A program made the position numbers and the translations under genes. This document shows, in pieces, positions 53,721 through 62,169 of a stretch of 64,000 bases of DNA; within the stretch, counting starts at the first letter, position 1; each line of letters opens with the position of its first letter. Source of the DNA: Pseudomonas protegens (GTDB lineage Bacteria; Pseudomonadota; Gammaproteobacteria; Pseudomonadales; Pseudomonadaceae); NCBI RefSeq assembly GCF_013407925.2, contig NZ_CP060201.1, positions 806,001-870,000 of the forward strand, read 5' to 3'. A model generated the notes under the pieces. That model made no database searches. It was given only the letters and a program-made list of their open reading frames with translations, and was not told the DNA's origin.

Positions 53721-54635
53721 TCAGAGCTGGATGTCCATGCCGTCGTACGCCACTTCGATGCCGCGGCGGGTCAGTTCCGCGCGTTCGGCGGAGTCTTCGT
53801 CGAGGATCGGGTTGGTGTTGTTGATGTGGATCAGCACCTTGCGCGCTCGGGGAAAGCGCTCCAGCACTTCAAGCATGCCGCCGGGGCCGCTTTGCGCCAG
53901 GTGGCCCATGTCGCTGCCCAGCTTGTCGCCGACGCCACAGATGCGCATTTCATCGTCGCGCCACAGGGTGCCATCCACCAGCAGGCAGTCGGCGCGATCC
54001 ATCCATTCCAGCAGGGCCTCATCCACCTGCCCCAGCCCCGGGGCGTAGAACAGGCTGGCGCCGCTGCGCCGGTCCTCGATGAACAGGCCGATGTTGTCCC
54101 CCGGGTGCGGGTTGCCACGATGGGGCGAATACGGCGGCGCGCTGCTGCGCAGGGCAATGGCCCGCAAGGCGATGTCCGGGCAGGCCGGCAGGCTGAACTC
54201 GCGGCCATCGAGGTGAATGGGTTGCCACTGCAAGCCGCCGTTCCAGTGGCTGAGCATGTTGAACAGGGGGAAGCCGCTGCTCAGGTCCTGATGGACCATC
54301 TCGGTGCACCAGACCTGATGCGGGCAGCCTTCGCGCAGGCTGAGCAGGCCGGTGCAATGGTCAATCTGGCTGTCCAGCAGGATCACCCCGGCCAGTGCCG
54401 TGTCCCGAAGCTGCCGGGCCGGTTGCAGGGTCGGGAAGGATTCCAGTTGCTGGCGAATGTCCGGCGAGGCGTTGCACAGGATCCACTCGCTGCCGTGGTC
54501 GCTCAGGGCGATGGATGACTGGGTGCGGCGCTGGGCGCGCAGGCTGCCGTCGCGCACCCCGGCGCAGTTGCGGCAGTTGCAGTTCCACTGGGGAAAACCG
54601 CCGCCCGCCGCGGACCCGAGAATGCGGATATGCAT
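53721..54635 (-). CDS. pqqB: PqqB, coenzyme PQQ biosynthesis
   Basis: 304 residues, standard length. Begins with [20 protein letters not shown], the PqqB signature, and has the metallo-beta-lactamase-fold segments [18 protein letters not shown] and [12 protein letters not shown]. PqqB is thought to oxidise the PqqE/PqqD-derived precursor before PqqC. It follows pqqA here but pqqC, D and E do not follow; ercA does. A main pqq operon must exist elsewhere if the organism makes PQQ. Confidence 0.96.
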   Translation of the reverse strand: MHIRILGSAAGGGFPQWNCNCRNCAGVRDGSLRAQRRTQSSIALSDHGSEWILCNASPDIRQQLESFPTLQPARQLRDTALAGVILLDSQIDHCTGLLSLREGCPHQVWCTEMVHQDLSSGFPLFNMLSHWNGGLQWQPIHLDGREFSLPACPDIALRAIALRSSAPPYSPHRGNPHPGDNIGLFIEDRRSGASLFYAPGLGQVDEALLEWMDRADCLLVDGTLWRDDEMRICGVGDKLGSDMGHLAQSGPGGMLEVLERFPRARKVLIHINNTNPILDEDSAERAELTRRGIEVAYDGMDIQL

Positions 54636-54696
54636 GAGGTGCTCCTGAAGGGCAAAGGGCTCCGGTCGACACCAGTACCGGCCGGAGCGGGACGGC

Positions 54697-54768
54697 TCAG
54701 CGGTTGGCGAAGTACATGGTCACTTCAAAGCCGATACGCAGATCGGTGTACGCGGGTTTATGCCACAT
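54697..54768 (-). CDS. pqqA: PqqA precursor peptide
   Basis: 23 residues: [20 protein letters not shown] plus three more. It contains the ExxxY pair (E15 and Y19) whose side chains become the PQQ skeleton, and the typical FEVTMY core. AGAGG lies upstream of ATG 54768. Too short for normal ORF detection. The next gene is pqqB. Confidence 0.95.
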   Translation of the reverse strand: MWHKPAYTDLRIGFEVTMYFANR

Positions 54769-54810
54769 GGGGTCAAGCCTCTTGTTGTGCCGGGGAATTC
54801 CGGTAGCGGC

Positions 54811-54850
54811 ATTAATGCACGGGGCGCGCGGCGGCCGAATGCTACTTTGG
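54811..54850 (-). promoter_or_regulatory. pqqA promoter element (shared with pedI and pedF)
   Basis: On the plus strand GCGGCCGAATGCTACTTTGG at 54831-54850, followed toward the gene by exactly 14 nt and a -10-like ATTAAT (54811-54816), 43 nt upstream of ATG. The same arrangement occurs upstream of pedI and pedF. Placement over the -35 region suggests a class II activator site. Confidence 0.6.
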
Positions 54851-55053
54851 GACGAATCGGCGGGGTGCGTTGGTAGGGGGAAATGGGGGTGGTCTTGCGG
54901 GCCTCTTCGCCAGCAAGCTGGCTCCTACAGGGATGGCGGTGGTGCGGCTCGCCCCGGTAACAACGCACACGGGGAGGTGCCCACCCATGAGCCCTCCCCG
55001 TGTCCGTCCCGCACAAGCGCGGCGGCACCCAACCACCGCGCCTGTTGTTGCCC

Positions 55054-56574
<1,521 letters not shown>

Positions 56575-56622
56575 GCTGAGCCTCTGCTGGTCGAGGCCTG
56601 TCCGACGACAGGCGATGCACCG

Positions 56623-56662
56623 ATGGTAGAGAGCCCCGCCTGCCGGACGAATGCATCGTTGG
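56623..56662 (-). promoter_or_regulatory. pedI promoter element (shared with pqqA and pedF)
   Basis: Plus strand CCGGACGAATGCATCGTTGG at 56643-56662, then 14 nt, then ATGGTA (TACCAT on the gene strand) at 56623-56628, 49 nt upstream of ATG. It matches the pqqA element at 14 of 20 positions and keeps the same spacing to the -10-like hexamer. Confidence 0.5.
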
Positions 56663-56693
56663 CAGGGGGGCTCTCGTCATTTGGTCGTAGAAG

Positions 56694-56784
56694 CAGACTT
56701 GAGCTGCAAGCTGCAAGCTGCAAGCCTCAAGTCTGCCGAGGCTTCTTCTTGTGGCTTGCAGCTAAAAGCTTGCCGCTGCTTTTA
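56694..56784 (-). terminator. terminator of pedH within an AGCTGCAAGC repeat element
   Basis: CAGACTTGAG (56694-56703) and CTCAAGTCTG (56726-56735) flank three GCTGCAA repeats. TAAAAGC (56763-56769) and GCTTTTA (56778-56784) form a second hairpin starting at the pedH stop codon. Probably terminates pedH transcription; words are shared with the repeats at 53640 and 58685. Confidence 0.6.
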
Positions 56785-58542
56785 AGTCTTGGGCAGCTTG
56801 AAGGTCCAGAGCATGCCGCCCTGGTTGAAGTCCTTGACCCGCTTGGCCACTTCGCCTCCCCACAGCGGCACCGCGCCGCCCCAGCCGGAGAGCACCGAGA
56901 CGTACTGCTCGCCGTCCATTTCCCAGGTCACGGGCGAGCCCAGGACCCCGGAGCCGGTCTGGAATTCCCAGACCTTCTCGCCGGTCTTGGCGTTGAAGGC
57001 CTGGAGGAAGCCCTCAGGCGTGCCGGTGAACACCAGGTTGCCCTTGGTGGTCAGTACCCCGCCCCACAGCGGCGCGAAGTTCTTGTGGCGCCAGACTTCC
57101 TTGCCGCTGATCGGGTCGATGGCCCGCAGCACGCCGATGTAGTCCTCGTTCAGCGGCTTGATGGTGAAGCCCGCGCCGAGGAACGCCGCGCCCTTCTTGT
57201 AGGCGATGCCTTCGTTCCAGATGTCCATGCCCCATTCGTTGGACGGCACATAGAACAGCCCGGTGTCGCGGTTGTAGGCCATGGGCATCCAGTTCTTGGC
57301 GCCAAGGAAGGCCGGGGCGACGAACACCGAGCTGCCCTTGGCTTCGCTGCCCGGCGCGCCGGGACGGCTGGCCTCGTTGTAGATCGGCCGGCCATTCTTA
57401 TCCAGGCCGGTGGCCCAGGTGATCTTGTCGACAAAGGGGAAGCCGCGGATGAACTTGCCGTTGGTGCGATCGAGCACGTAGAAGAAGCCGTTGCGGTCGG
57501 CGGTGGCGGCGGCCTTGATCTCCTTGCCGCCCTCCTTGTAGTTGAAGGAGATCAGTTCGTTGACGCCGTCAAAGTCCCAGCCGTCGTGGGGGGTGCTCTG
57601 GAAGTGCCACTTGATGGTGCCGTCGTCCGGGTTTAGGGCCAGGCGCGACGAGGAATACAGGTTGTCGCCAGGGCGCAGGTGGGAGTTCCACGGCGCCGGG
57701 TTGCCGGTGCCGAACAGCAGCAGGTTGGTTTCCGGGTCGTAGTAGCCGCCCAGCCACGGCGCCGCGCCGCCGGTCTTCCACAGGTCGCCCGGCCAGGTCT
57801 TGCCCGCCTCGCCGCCGGAAATGCCGTTCTCGACGGCCTTGCCGTCCTTGTACACGTAGCCCATGTGGCCTTCCACGGTGGGGCGCATCCACAGCAGCTC
57901 GCCGTTTTTCGGGTCGTAGGCCTGGATCTTGCCGACCACGCCGAACTCGCCGCCGGCGACCCCGGTGATCAGCTTGCCATTGACGATCATCGGCGCCGCG
58001 CTGATGGAATAACCCTCTTTGTGGTCGGCGACCTTCTTGCTCCACACCACCTTGCCGGTGTCCTTGTTCAGGGCCACCAGCTTGGCGTCCAGGGTGCCGA
58101 AGAACACCAGGTCGCCGTACAGCGCCACGCCGCGGTTAATCACGTCGCAGCACGGGCGGATGTCGTCCGGCAGGCGCGCATCGTACTGCCAGAGTTTCTT
58201 GCCGGTACGCGCATCCACCGCGAACACCCGCGAGTAGGAACCGGTCATGTACATCACCCCGTCCTTGATCAGCGGCTGGGCCTGCTGGCCGCGCTGCTTC
58301 TCGCCACCGAAGGAGAAAGCCCAGACCGGCCGCAGTTCCTTGACGTTATCGACGTTGAGCATGTCCAGCGGGCTGTAGCGCTGGCCCTGGACGCCCAGGC
58401 CGTTGGTGACGATCTGCTGCGGGTTCTTCGGGTCCTGGAGGATCTCTTCATCGGTGACGGCGGCCAGGGCCGCGCTGGACAGCAGCATGGCGCTGAGCAC
58501 CAGGCTCACGGCGAAAAAGGGACGACGTGGGGGTTGGGTCAT
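56782..58542 (-). CDS. pedH: lanthanide-type PQQ-dependent alcohol dehydrogenase
   Basis: 586 residues from ATG 58542 with GAGG upstream. Signal peptide to about residue 28 ([11 protein letters not shown]). Eight-bladed quinoprotein propeller with tryptophan-docking motifs, the vicinal disulfide CC at 131-132, metal/PQQ ligands E199, N281 and catalytic D323. The WDFDG segment has the extra aspartate D325 two residues after D323, the hallmark of lanthanide-dependent enzymes such as PedH and XoxF. Periplasmic oxidation of primary alcohols and aldehydes, passing electrons to cytochrome PedF. Two palindromic sites lie between its start and upstream region. Confidence 0.93.
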   Translation of the reverse strand: MTQPPRRPFFAVSLVLSAMLLSSAALAAVTDEEILQDPKNPQQIVTNGLGVQGQRYSPLDMLNVDNVKELRPVWAFSFGGEKQRGQQAQPLIKDGVMYMTGSYSRVFAVDARTGKKLWQYDARLPDDIRPCCDVINRGVALYGDLVFFGTLDAKLVALNKDTGKVVWSKKVADHKEGYSISAAPMIVNGKLITGVAGGEFGVVGKIQAYDPKNGELLWMRPTVEGHMGYVYKDGKAVENGISGGEAGKTWPGDLWKTGGAAPWLGGYYDPETNLLLFGTGNPAPWNSHLRPGDNLYSSSRLALNPDDGTIKWHFQSTPHDGWDFDGVNELISFNYKEGGKEIKAAATADRNGFFYVLDRTNGKFIRGFPFVDKITWATGLDKNGRPIYNEASRPGAPGSEAKGSSVFVAPAFLGAKNWMPMAYNRDTGLFYVPSNEWGMDIWNEGIAYKKGAAFLGAGFTIKPLNEDYIGVLRAIDPISGKEVWRHKNFAPLWGGVLTTKGNLVFTGTPEGFLQAFNAKTGEKVWEFQTGSGVLGSPVTWEMDGEQYVSVLSGWGGAVPLWGGEVAKRVKDFNQGGMLWTFKLPKT

Positions 58543-58571
58543 GACGGCTACCTCGGCGGTTATTGTTGTTC

Positions 58572-58612
58572 CCGGGAAATTTTCCCGGTCTGCCGGGAAT
58601 TCTTGGTCCCGG
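58572..58612. promoter_or_regulatory. paired CCGGGAA palindromes upstream of pedH
   Basis: CCGGGAA-ATT-TTCCCGG at 58572-58588 is a perfect 7-bp-arm palindrome; a second, CCGGGAA-7 nt-TCCCGG, spans 58593-58612. The nearer edge is 29 nt from the pedH ATG, a position that suits repression. The same perfect palindrome occurs upstream of pedE at 62069-62085. Confidence 0.65.
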
Positions 58613-58648
58613 CCTGTTTGCCAACAATTGCCCGCAGTGCGGAGTTTT

Positions 58649-58666
58649 CTAGTTCCTTGGTACTGG
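58649..58666. promoter_or_regulatory. CCTTGGT-centred palindromic site upstream of pedH
   Basis: CTAGT-TCCTTGGT-ACTGG. Arms of 4 to 5 bp around the same 7-nt core CCTTGGT found in the pedE upstream site at 62019-62036. Candidate second regulator site of the locus. Confidence 0.4.
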
Positions 58667-58684
58667 AGGGGCAGTGGCAAGCGG

Positions 58685-58735
58685 CAAGCTTTAAGCGGCA
58701 AGAGAAGAGCGGTGCAGCTTGCCGCTTGAAGCTTG
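58685..58735. repeat. 18-bp-arm palindrome of the CAAGCTT..GCGGCAAG family
   Basis: CAAGCTTTAAGCGGCAAG (58685-58702) and CTTGCCGCTTGAAGCTTG (58718-58735) match at 17 of 18 pairs around a 15-nt loop. More words (CTTGCCGCTTGCCGCTG at 58793-58809) continue toward the metallohydrolase gene. Confidence 0.75.
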
Positions 58736-58805
58736 AAGCTTGCTACTTGCTGCCGCTCCCTCGCCACAATACTGACTCACCACCGCTCATCACTTGCCGC
58801 TTGCC

Positions 58806-58837
58806 GCTGCTTCTCTGCTGCTTCTCTGCTGCTTCTA
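58806..58837. repeat. three 11-nt direct repeats
   Basis: GCTGCTTCTCT occurs twice and GCTGCTTCT a third time, ending at the stop codon of the metallohydrolase gene. Looks like slippage-generated expansion at the edge of the palindromic repeat. Confidence 0.6.
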
Positions 58838-59758
58838 ATCGAGGCGCTGCAGGCGCTGGCGCTCGTAACGCGGGTACAGGTGGCTGACGCTGCGGATCAG
58901 CTCGTAGCGGGTCAGGCTGATGCCGGCAAAACGCTCGGGGATCGGGCGGCGGATCATCTCCGCCATATCGTCGCCCTGGGCCGCGCCGTCGCGCATCAAC
59001 CCGTCCAGCCAGCCCAGGTAGTCACGCATCTGGGCAAAGGGCGCCGTATCGCTGGCCAGCGGGCCATGGCCAGGCACGATCAGCTTCCACGGCAGGGCCT
59101 GCAAGGTGTCCAGGTCCTTGAGCCAGACCCCGAGCCCCGGGCTGTTGGGGGTGGTCAGCGCGCGCTCGTAGAACACCAGGTCACCGGCAAACAGCACCCC
59201 GGTGTTCTCGTCGAGAATCACCAGATCAGCGCCGGTGTGCCCACTCAGGCCCAGCAGGCGCAAGCGATGCCCGCCCACCTCAAGCACCCCGGGCTCAAGC
59301 ACCTGGGTCGGCAGCACCACCTCGGTGCCGCGCATCCAGTCGCCGACCAGGCGGTACATGTTCTCGGCCATGGCCTCGCCCTGCTGGCGCAGCAGGTCGG
59401 CGGTGCCGGCCAGGGCGCCGATGGGTACGTCGCCAAAGGCCTGGTTGCCCAGCACATGGTCGGGGTGATGGTGGGTCAGCAGCAGTTGGATCACCGGTTT
59501 GTCGGTGGTGGCGGCAATCGCCCGGCGCAGGGCTTCGCCGTAGCGCTTGGACGGCCCGCTGTCGATCACCACCACCCCGCTGTCGGTGACGATGAACCCG
59601 GTGTTGACGATATTGCCGCCATTGGCCTTGGCGAAGTTGTCGGTGCTGCCTTCCAGCAGCCAGGTGCCCGCGGCGATCTGCCGGGGCTTGAGTGAATAGT
59701 CCAGGTCGGCCCGGGCCGGCAGGCCCAGGCACAGCAGCAACAGCAGGATCCAACGCAT
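58835..59758 (-). CDS. MBL-fold metallohydrolase of the quinoprotein locus
   Basis: 307 residues from ATG 59758. Signal peptide (ILLLLLCLGLPARAD). Metallo-beta-lactamase zinc motif THHHPDH with GNQAF, GLSGHTGADL and VPGHGPL supplying further ligands. Matches the periplasmic quinoprotein-relay zinc metallohydrolase family encoded next to PQQ alcohol dehydrogenases (P. putida PP_2678 position). Substrate unknown; it may protect or process PQQ enzymes. Confidence 0.87.
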   Translation of the reverse strand: MRWILLLLLCLGLPARADLDYSLKPRQIAAGTWLLEGSTDNFAKANGGNIVNTGFIVTDSGVVVIDSGPSKRYGEALRRAIAATTDKPVIQLLLTHHHPDHVLGNQAFGDVPIGALAGTADLLRQQGEAMAENMYRLVGDWMRGTEVVLPTQVLEPGVLEVGGHRLRLLGLSGHTGADLVILDENTGVLFAGDLVFYERALTTPNSPGLGVWLKDLDTLQALPWKLIVPGHGPLASDTAPFAQMRDYLGWLDGLMRDGAAQGDDMAEMIRRPIPERFAGISLTRYELIRSVSHLYPRYERQRLQRLD

Positions 59759-59793
59759 GGCGCGCCTCGGCTCGGGTGGGTCAAAGGATGCGG

Positions 59794-60564
59794 TCAGGGC
59801 AGCCTGGCCTCGAACTGGTTGCCGCTGTTGTCGCGCAACAGCAAGCGGGTCTGCCCCGGCCCCTGGATATCGAACCCCAGGTTGGGGTTTTCGCTGACCG
59901 CCGGGAACAGTTCGAGGCTGGCCAGGCGCTGATCGTTCTGGTCGCGCAATTCGGCGTGGTTGAGGAAGAATTCGGGGACGCCGCTGACCAGGCCGTTGTC
60001 CATCGGGTGGGAGATCTGCAGGCGCAGGCGGCTGGCCTCCCCACGGGGATAACGCCCGCCCAGCACCTCGCCGATGTGCTCTTCCCAGCCGGGCTGGGTG
60101 CGCACCACGCTGGGGGCGGTACAGCCGCCGCCCGCGGCATCGATCAGGGTCGAGCCCACGTGCCACAGGCCATCGCGGGTCAGCACCGCGGCGCGCAGCG
60201 GCGTGGCCTGCTCGATGCGGATGCGGATCGACAGCCAGGGCAGCACCCGCTCCCCCGGTTCGAAATCGACGATGCGCGGCAAGGGGTTGAGCTCGGCCCA
60301 GGCGAGGATGCGCACCACCTCGCCGGTGAAGGCACGGGCGTCGATCTCCAGCGGCACCTGCCGCGCATCCTCGGCAAAGGGCGGCGCCAGCAGCTTGACC
60401 CGGTCATCGAAGACGAACGCCGCCTCCCCCAGCAATTGCTTGTGGTAGAAGGCCCACATCACCGAGGGCACCGGGTCCGGGCCCGGGGCCTGCGGATCGG
60501 CGGCCAGCGCCGGGGTCGCCAAGGGCAGCCAGCACGCCAGCAGACAGGTCGCTCGCCAGTTCAT
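59794..60564 (-). CDS. quinoprotein-associated SoxYZ-like carrier protein
   Basis: 256 residues with a signal peptide ending ALAADPQ. The N-terminal half resembles SoxY (GEAAFVFDDRVKLLAPPFAEDARQVPLEI) and the C-terminal half SoxZ (RLRLQISHPMDNGLVSG, NLGFDIQGPG). This fused carrier is restricted to quinoprotein dehydrogenase loci (PP_2677 position). The SoxY-type C-terminal swinging-arm cysteine is not evident; a GGGC motif near 148 may be its counterpart. Function unproven. Confidence 0.85.
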   Translation of the reverse strand: MNWRATCLLACWLPLATPALAADPQAPGPDPVPSVMWAFYHKQLLGEAAFVFDDRVKLLAPPFAEDARQVPLEIDARAFTGEVVRILAWAELNPLPRIVDFEPGERVLPWLSIRIRIEQATPLRAAVLTRDGLWHVGSTLIDAAGGGCTAPSVVRTQPGWEEHIGEVLGGRYPRGEASRLRLQISHPMDNGLVSGVPEFFLNHAELRDQNDQRLASLELFPAVSENPNLGFDIQGPGQTRLLLRDNSGNQFEARLP

Positions 60565-60572
60565 CGCAGCTC

Positions 60573-61448
60573 CTATTGATACATCTCTGGGACCTCGTAA
60601 CGCAGGCCATAACGGGCGTACAGCGCCTGCAGGCGACCGTCGCGGATCAGCCCTTCCAGGGCCTCTTCCACGGCATAGGCCAACTGACGGTTGCTTTCAT
60701 GCACCGCCATGCCGATCTCCCACACCTGCTTGCCCATGTTCGGGTAGGCGTTTTCCGCCAGGGCCAACTGCGGATCAGCGGCCTTGTGCAGCTGCCAGTC
60801 GATCTCGCCGCGCATGGCCATCACCGCGTCCACCTGCCCGGCCCGCAAGGCGCCGAACGCCTGTTGCACGCTGGGGTAATGGTGGGTCTTGGCACTGAGC
60901 ATGCCGTTGAACACCGAGGTCAGGTAGAACGACGGCACGCTGTCCACCTCGACGCCAATGGGGTGCTCCTGGAACACCGCGACACTGGCCACCGAATCCA
61001 GCCGGCGGCGGTCGAATGCCACCTGCCAGCGCTCCTCCTGATAGGGGCCGAACATCACCACGTGATCGTTGGCCAGCTCGCCCAGTTCGTTGCGCTTTTG
61101 CGCGTAGTCGTGATCGTAGGGCACGCGCATCATCAGGTCGGCCAACTGCTGGTGGCGCAGCGGGCTGCCGCGCCAGATGTAGTCCCGCAGGTCGTCGTCG
61201 AGCTTCTCCCCGGGCGGCGCCCAGATCAGTTGCAGGCGCACCCCCAGGGCCTCGGCCAGGGCTTGCGCCAGCTCCACATCGACGCCTCGGGGCTGGCCCT
61301 GGTCCTCGAAACTGTAGGGGGCAAAATCCTGGTACACCGCCACCTTCAGTTCACCGGAAGCAATCATCGTGTCGTAGTTGCGCACCCCGGCCTGGGCCGT
61401 GGCGCAACACAGCAGCAGGCCAGCCAGGAACAGGGCGAAGCGGCCCAT
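60573..61448 (-). CDS. pedG: periplasmic solute-binding protein, PedG-like
   Basis: 291 residues from ATG 61448 with GGAG upstream. Signal peptide then an extracellular solute-binding family 3 domain: GELKVAVYQDFAPYSFEDQGQPRGVDVELAQALAEALG. No ABC transporter partners are present in the locus. This family of orphan binding proteins (MxaJ/XoxJ-like) accompanies quinoprotein dehydrogenases and may assist their maturation or cytochrome docking. Begins 5 nt after the pedF stop. Confidence 0.9.
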   Translation of the reverse strand: MGRFALFLAGLLLCCATAQAGVRNYDTMIASGELKVAVYQDFAPYSFEDQGQPRGVDVELAQALAEALGVRLQLIWAPPGEKLDDDLRDYIWRGSPLRHQQLADLMMRVPYDHDYAQKRNELGELANDHVVMFGPYQEERWQVAFDRRRLDSVASVAVFQEHPIGVEVDSVPSFYLTSVFNGMLSAKTHHYPSVQQAFGALRAGQVDAVMAMRGEIDWQLHKAADPQLALAENAYPNMGKQVWEIGMAVHESNRQLAYAVEEALEGLIRDGRLQALYARYGLRYEVPEMYQ

Positions 61449-61453
61449 GGCGA

Positions 61454-61915
61454 TCACTCCTCGACGCGCACGCTGTCCAGGTAGGTGCGCACCGCCCACA
61501 GGGCTTCCTGGCTCAGGTAGTCGGCCATCTTCGGCATGTACACCCGGCCATCGCGCACCGCGCCGTGGCGCACCCGCTCGACGAACCATTCATCCCCGGC
61601 TTCACCGGCGTCGAGCATGCGCAGGTCTGGAGCGATACCGCCGGACTTGGCTTCCAGGCCATGGCAGGCGGCGCAGTTCTGGTTGTAGGCCGAGGCGCCG
61701 ATTTCCACCGCCTTGTCGTGCTCGGGCGAGGTGCGGTACGGGTTGACCGAAGCCCAGCCGTCGCCATCGACGCTCACCCCGGCGTCCTTGATCGGCGTCA
61801 GGCCCTTGGTTTCCACCGCCTGGGGCACCACGTTGCCATGGGCCCATACGGCGCCGGTGGCCAAGGCACCGGTCAGCAGCCCTACCGCGAGCAAGGCGTT
61901 GCGTTTTGTTGTCAT
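61454..61915 (-). CDS. pedF: cytochrome c550, PedF/ExaB type
   Basis: 153 residues. Signal peptide ends near VWAHG. One heme c site CAACH (81-85) and methionine candidates in YMPKMADYL. Periplasmic electron acceptor for PedE and PedH. First gene of the minus-strand pedFG operon, divergent from pedE, with promoter element at 61969-62008. Confidence 0.93.
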   Translation of the reverse strand: MTTKRNALLAVGLLTGALATGAVWAHGNVVPQAVETKGLTPIKDAGVSVDGDGWASVNPYRTSPEHDKAVEIGASAYNQNCAACHGLEAKSGGIAPDLRMLDAGEAGDEWFVERVRHGAVRDGRVYMPKMADYLSQEALWAVRTYLDSVRVEE

Positions 61916-61968
61916 TGTTATGCCCTCAAGATTGCACGCAAGACCTCAGCTACAGAGGCCATGGCGCC

Positions 61969-62008
61969 ATCTTAGAAACAGCCGGCGGGCGGCCGTATGC
62001 TGCTTTGG
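61969..62008 (-). promoter_or_regulatory. pedF promoter element (shared with pqqA and pedI)
   Basis: Plus strand GCGGCCGTATGCTGCTTTGG at 61989-62008, 18 of 20 identical to the pqqA element, then 14 nt and ATCTTA (TAAGAT on the gene strand) at 61969-61974, 54 nt upstream of the pedF ATG. Confidence 0.6.
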
Positions 62009-62018
62009 TGGTCGCGCT

Positions 62019-62036
62019 CTACTCCCTTGGTAGTAG
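62019..62036. promoter_or_regulatory. CCTTGGT-centred palindromic site, pedF-pedE intergenic
   Basis: CTACT-CCCTTGGT-AGTAG, perfect 5-bp arms separated by 8 nt. Shares its core with the site upstream of pedH at 58649. Confidence 0.45.
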
Positions 62037-62068
62037 GGCTTGTGGCGCGGGCCTAAATCAGGTGCCGA

Positions 62069-62085
62069 CCGGGAACTATTCCCGG
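62069..62085. promoter_or_regulatory. CCGGGAA-N3-TTCCCGG palindrome upstream of pedE
   Basis: Perfect 17-bp palindrome with CTA spacer, 84 nt upstream of the pedE ATG. Arms are identical to those of the palindrome upstream of pedH. The distance suits an activator site near the -40 region. Confidence 0.65.
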
Positions 62086-62169
62086 CAAGGGCGGGACTTT
62101 TTCCGTATCTCAACACCCGCCCCGGGGCAGACCCTAGTCAGGCCAAAACCTCCACTGGGAACTGCAACC

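Noticed and set aside
54789..54805. CCGGGGAATTCCGG downstream of the pqqA -10 as another copy of the pedE/pedH palindrome
   Set aside because: Arm sequence and spacing do not match CCGGGAA-N3-TTCCCGG.
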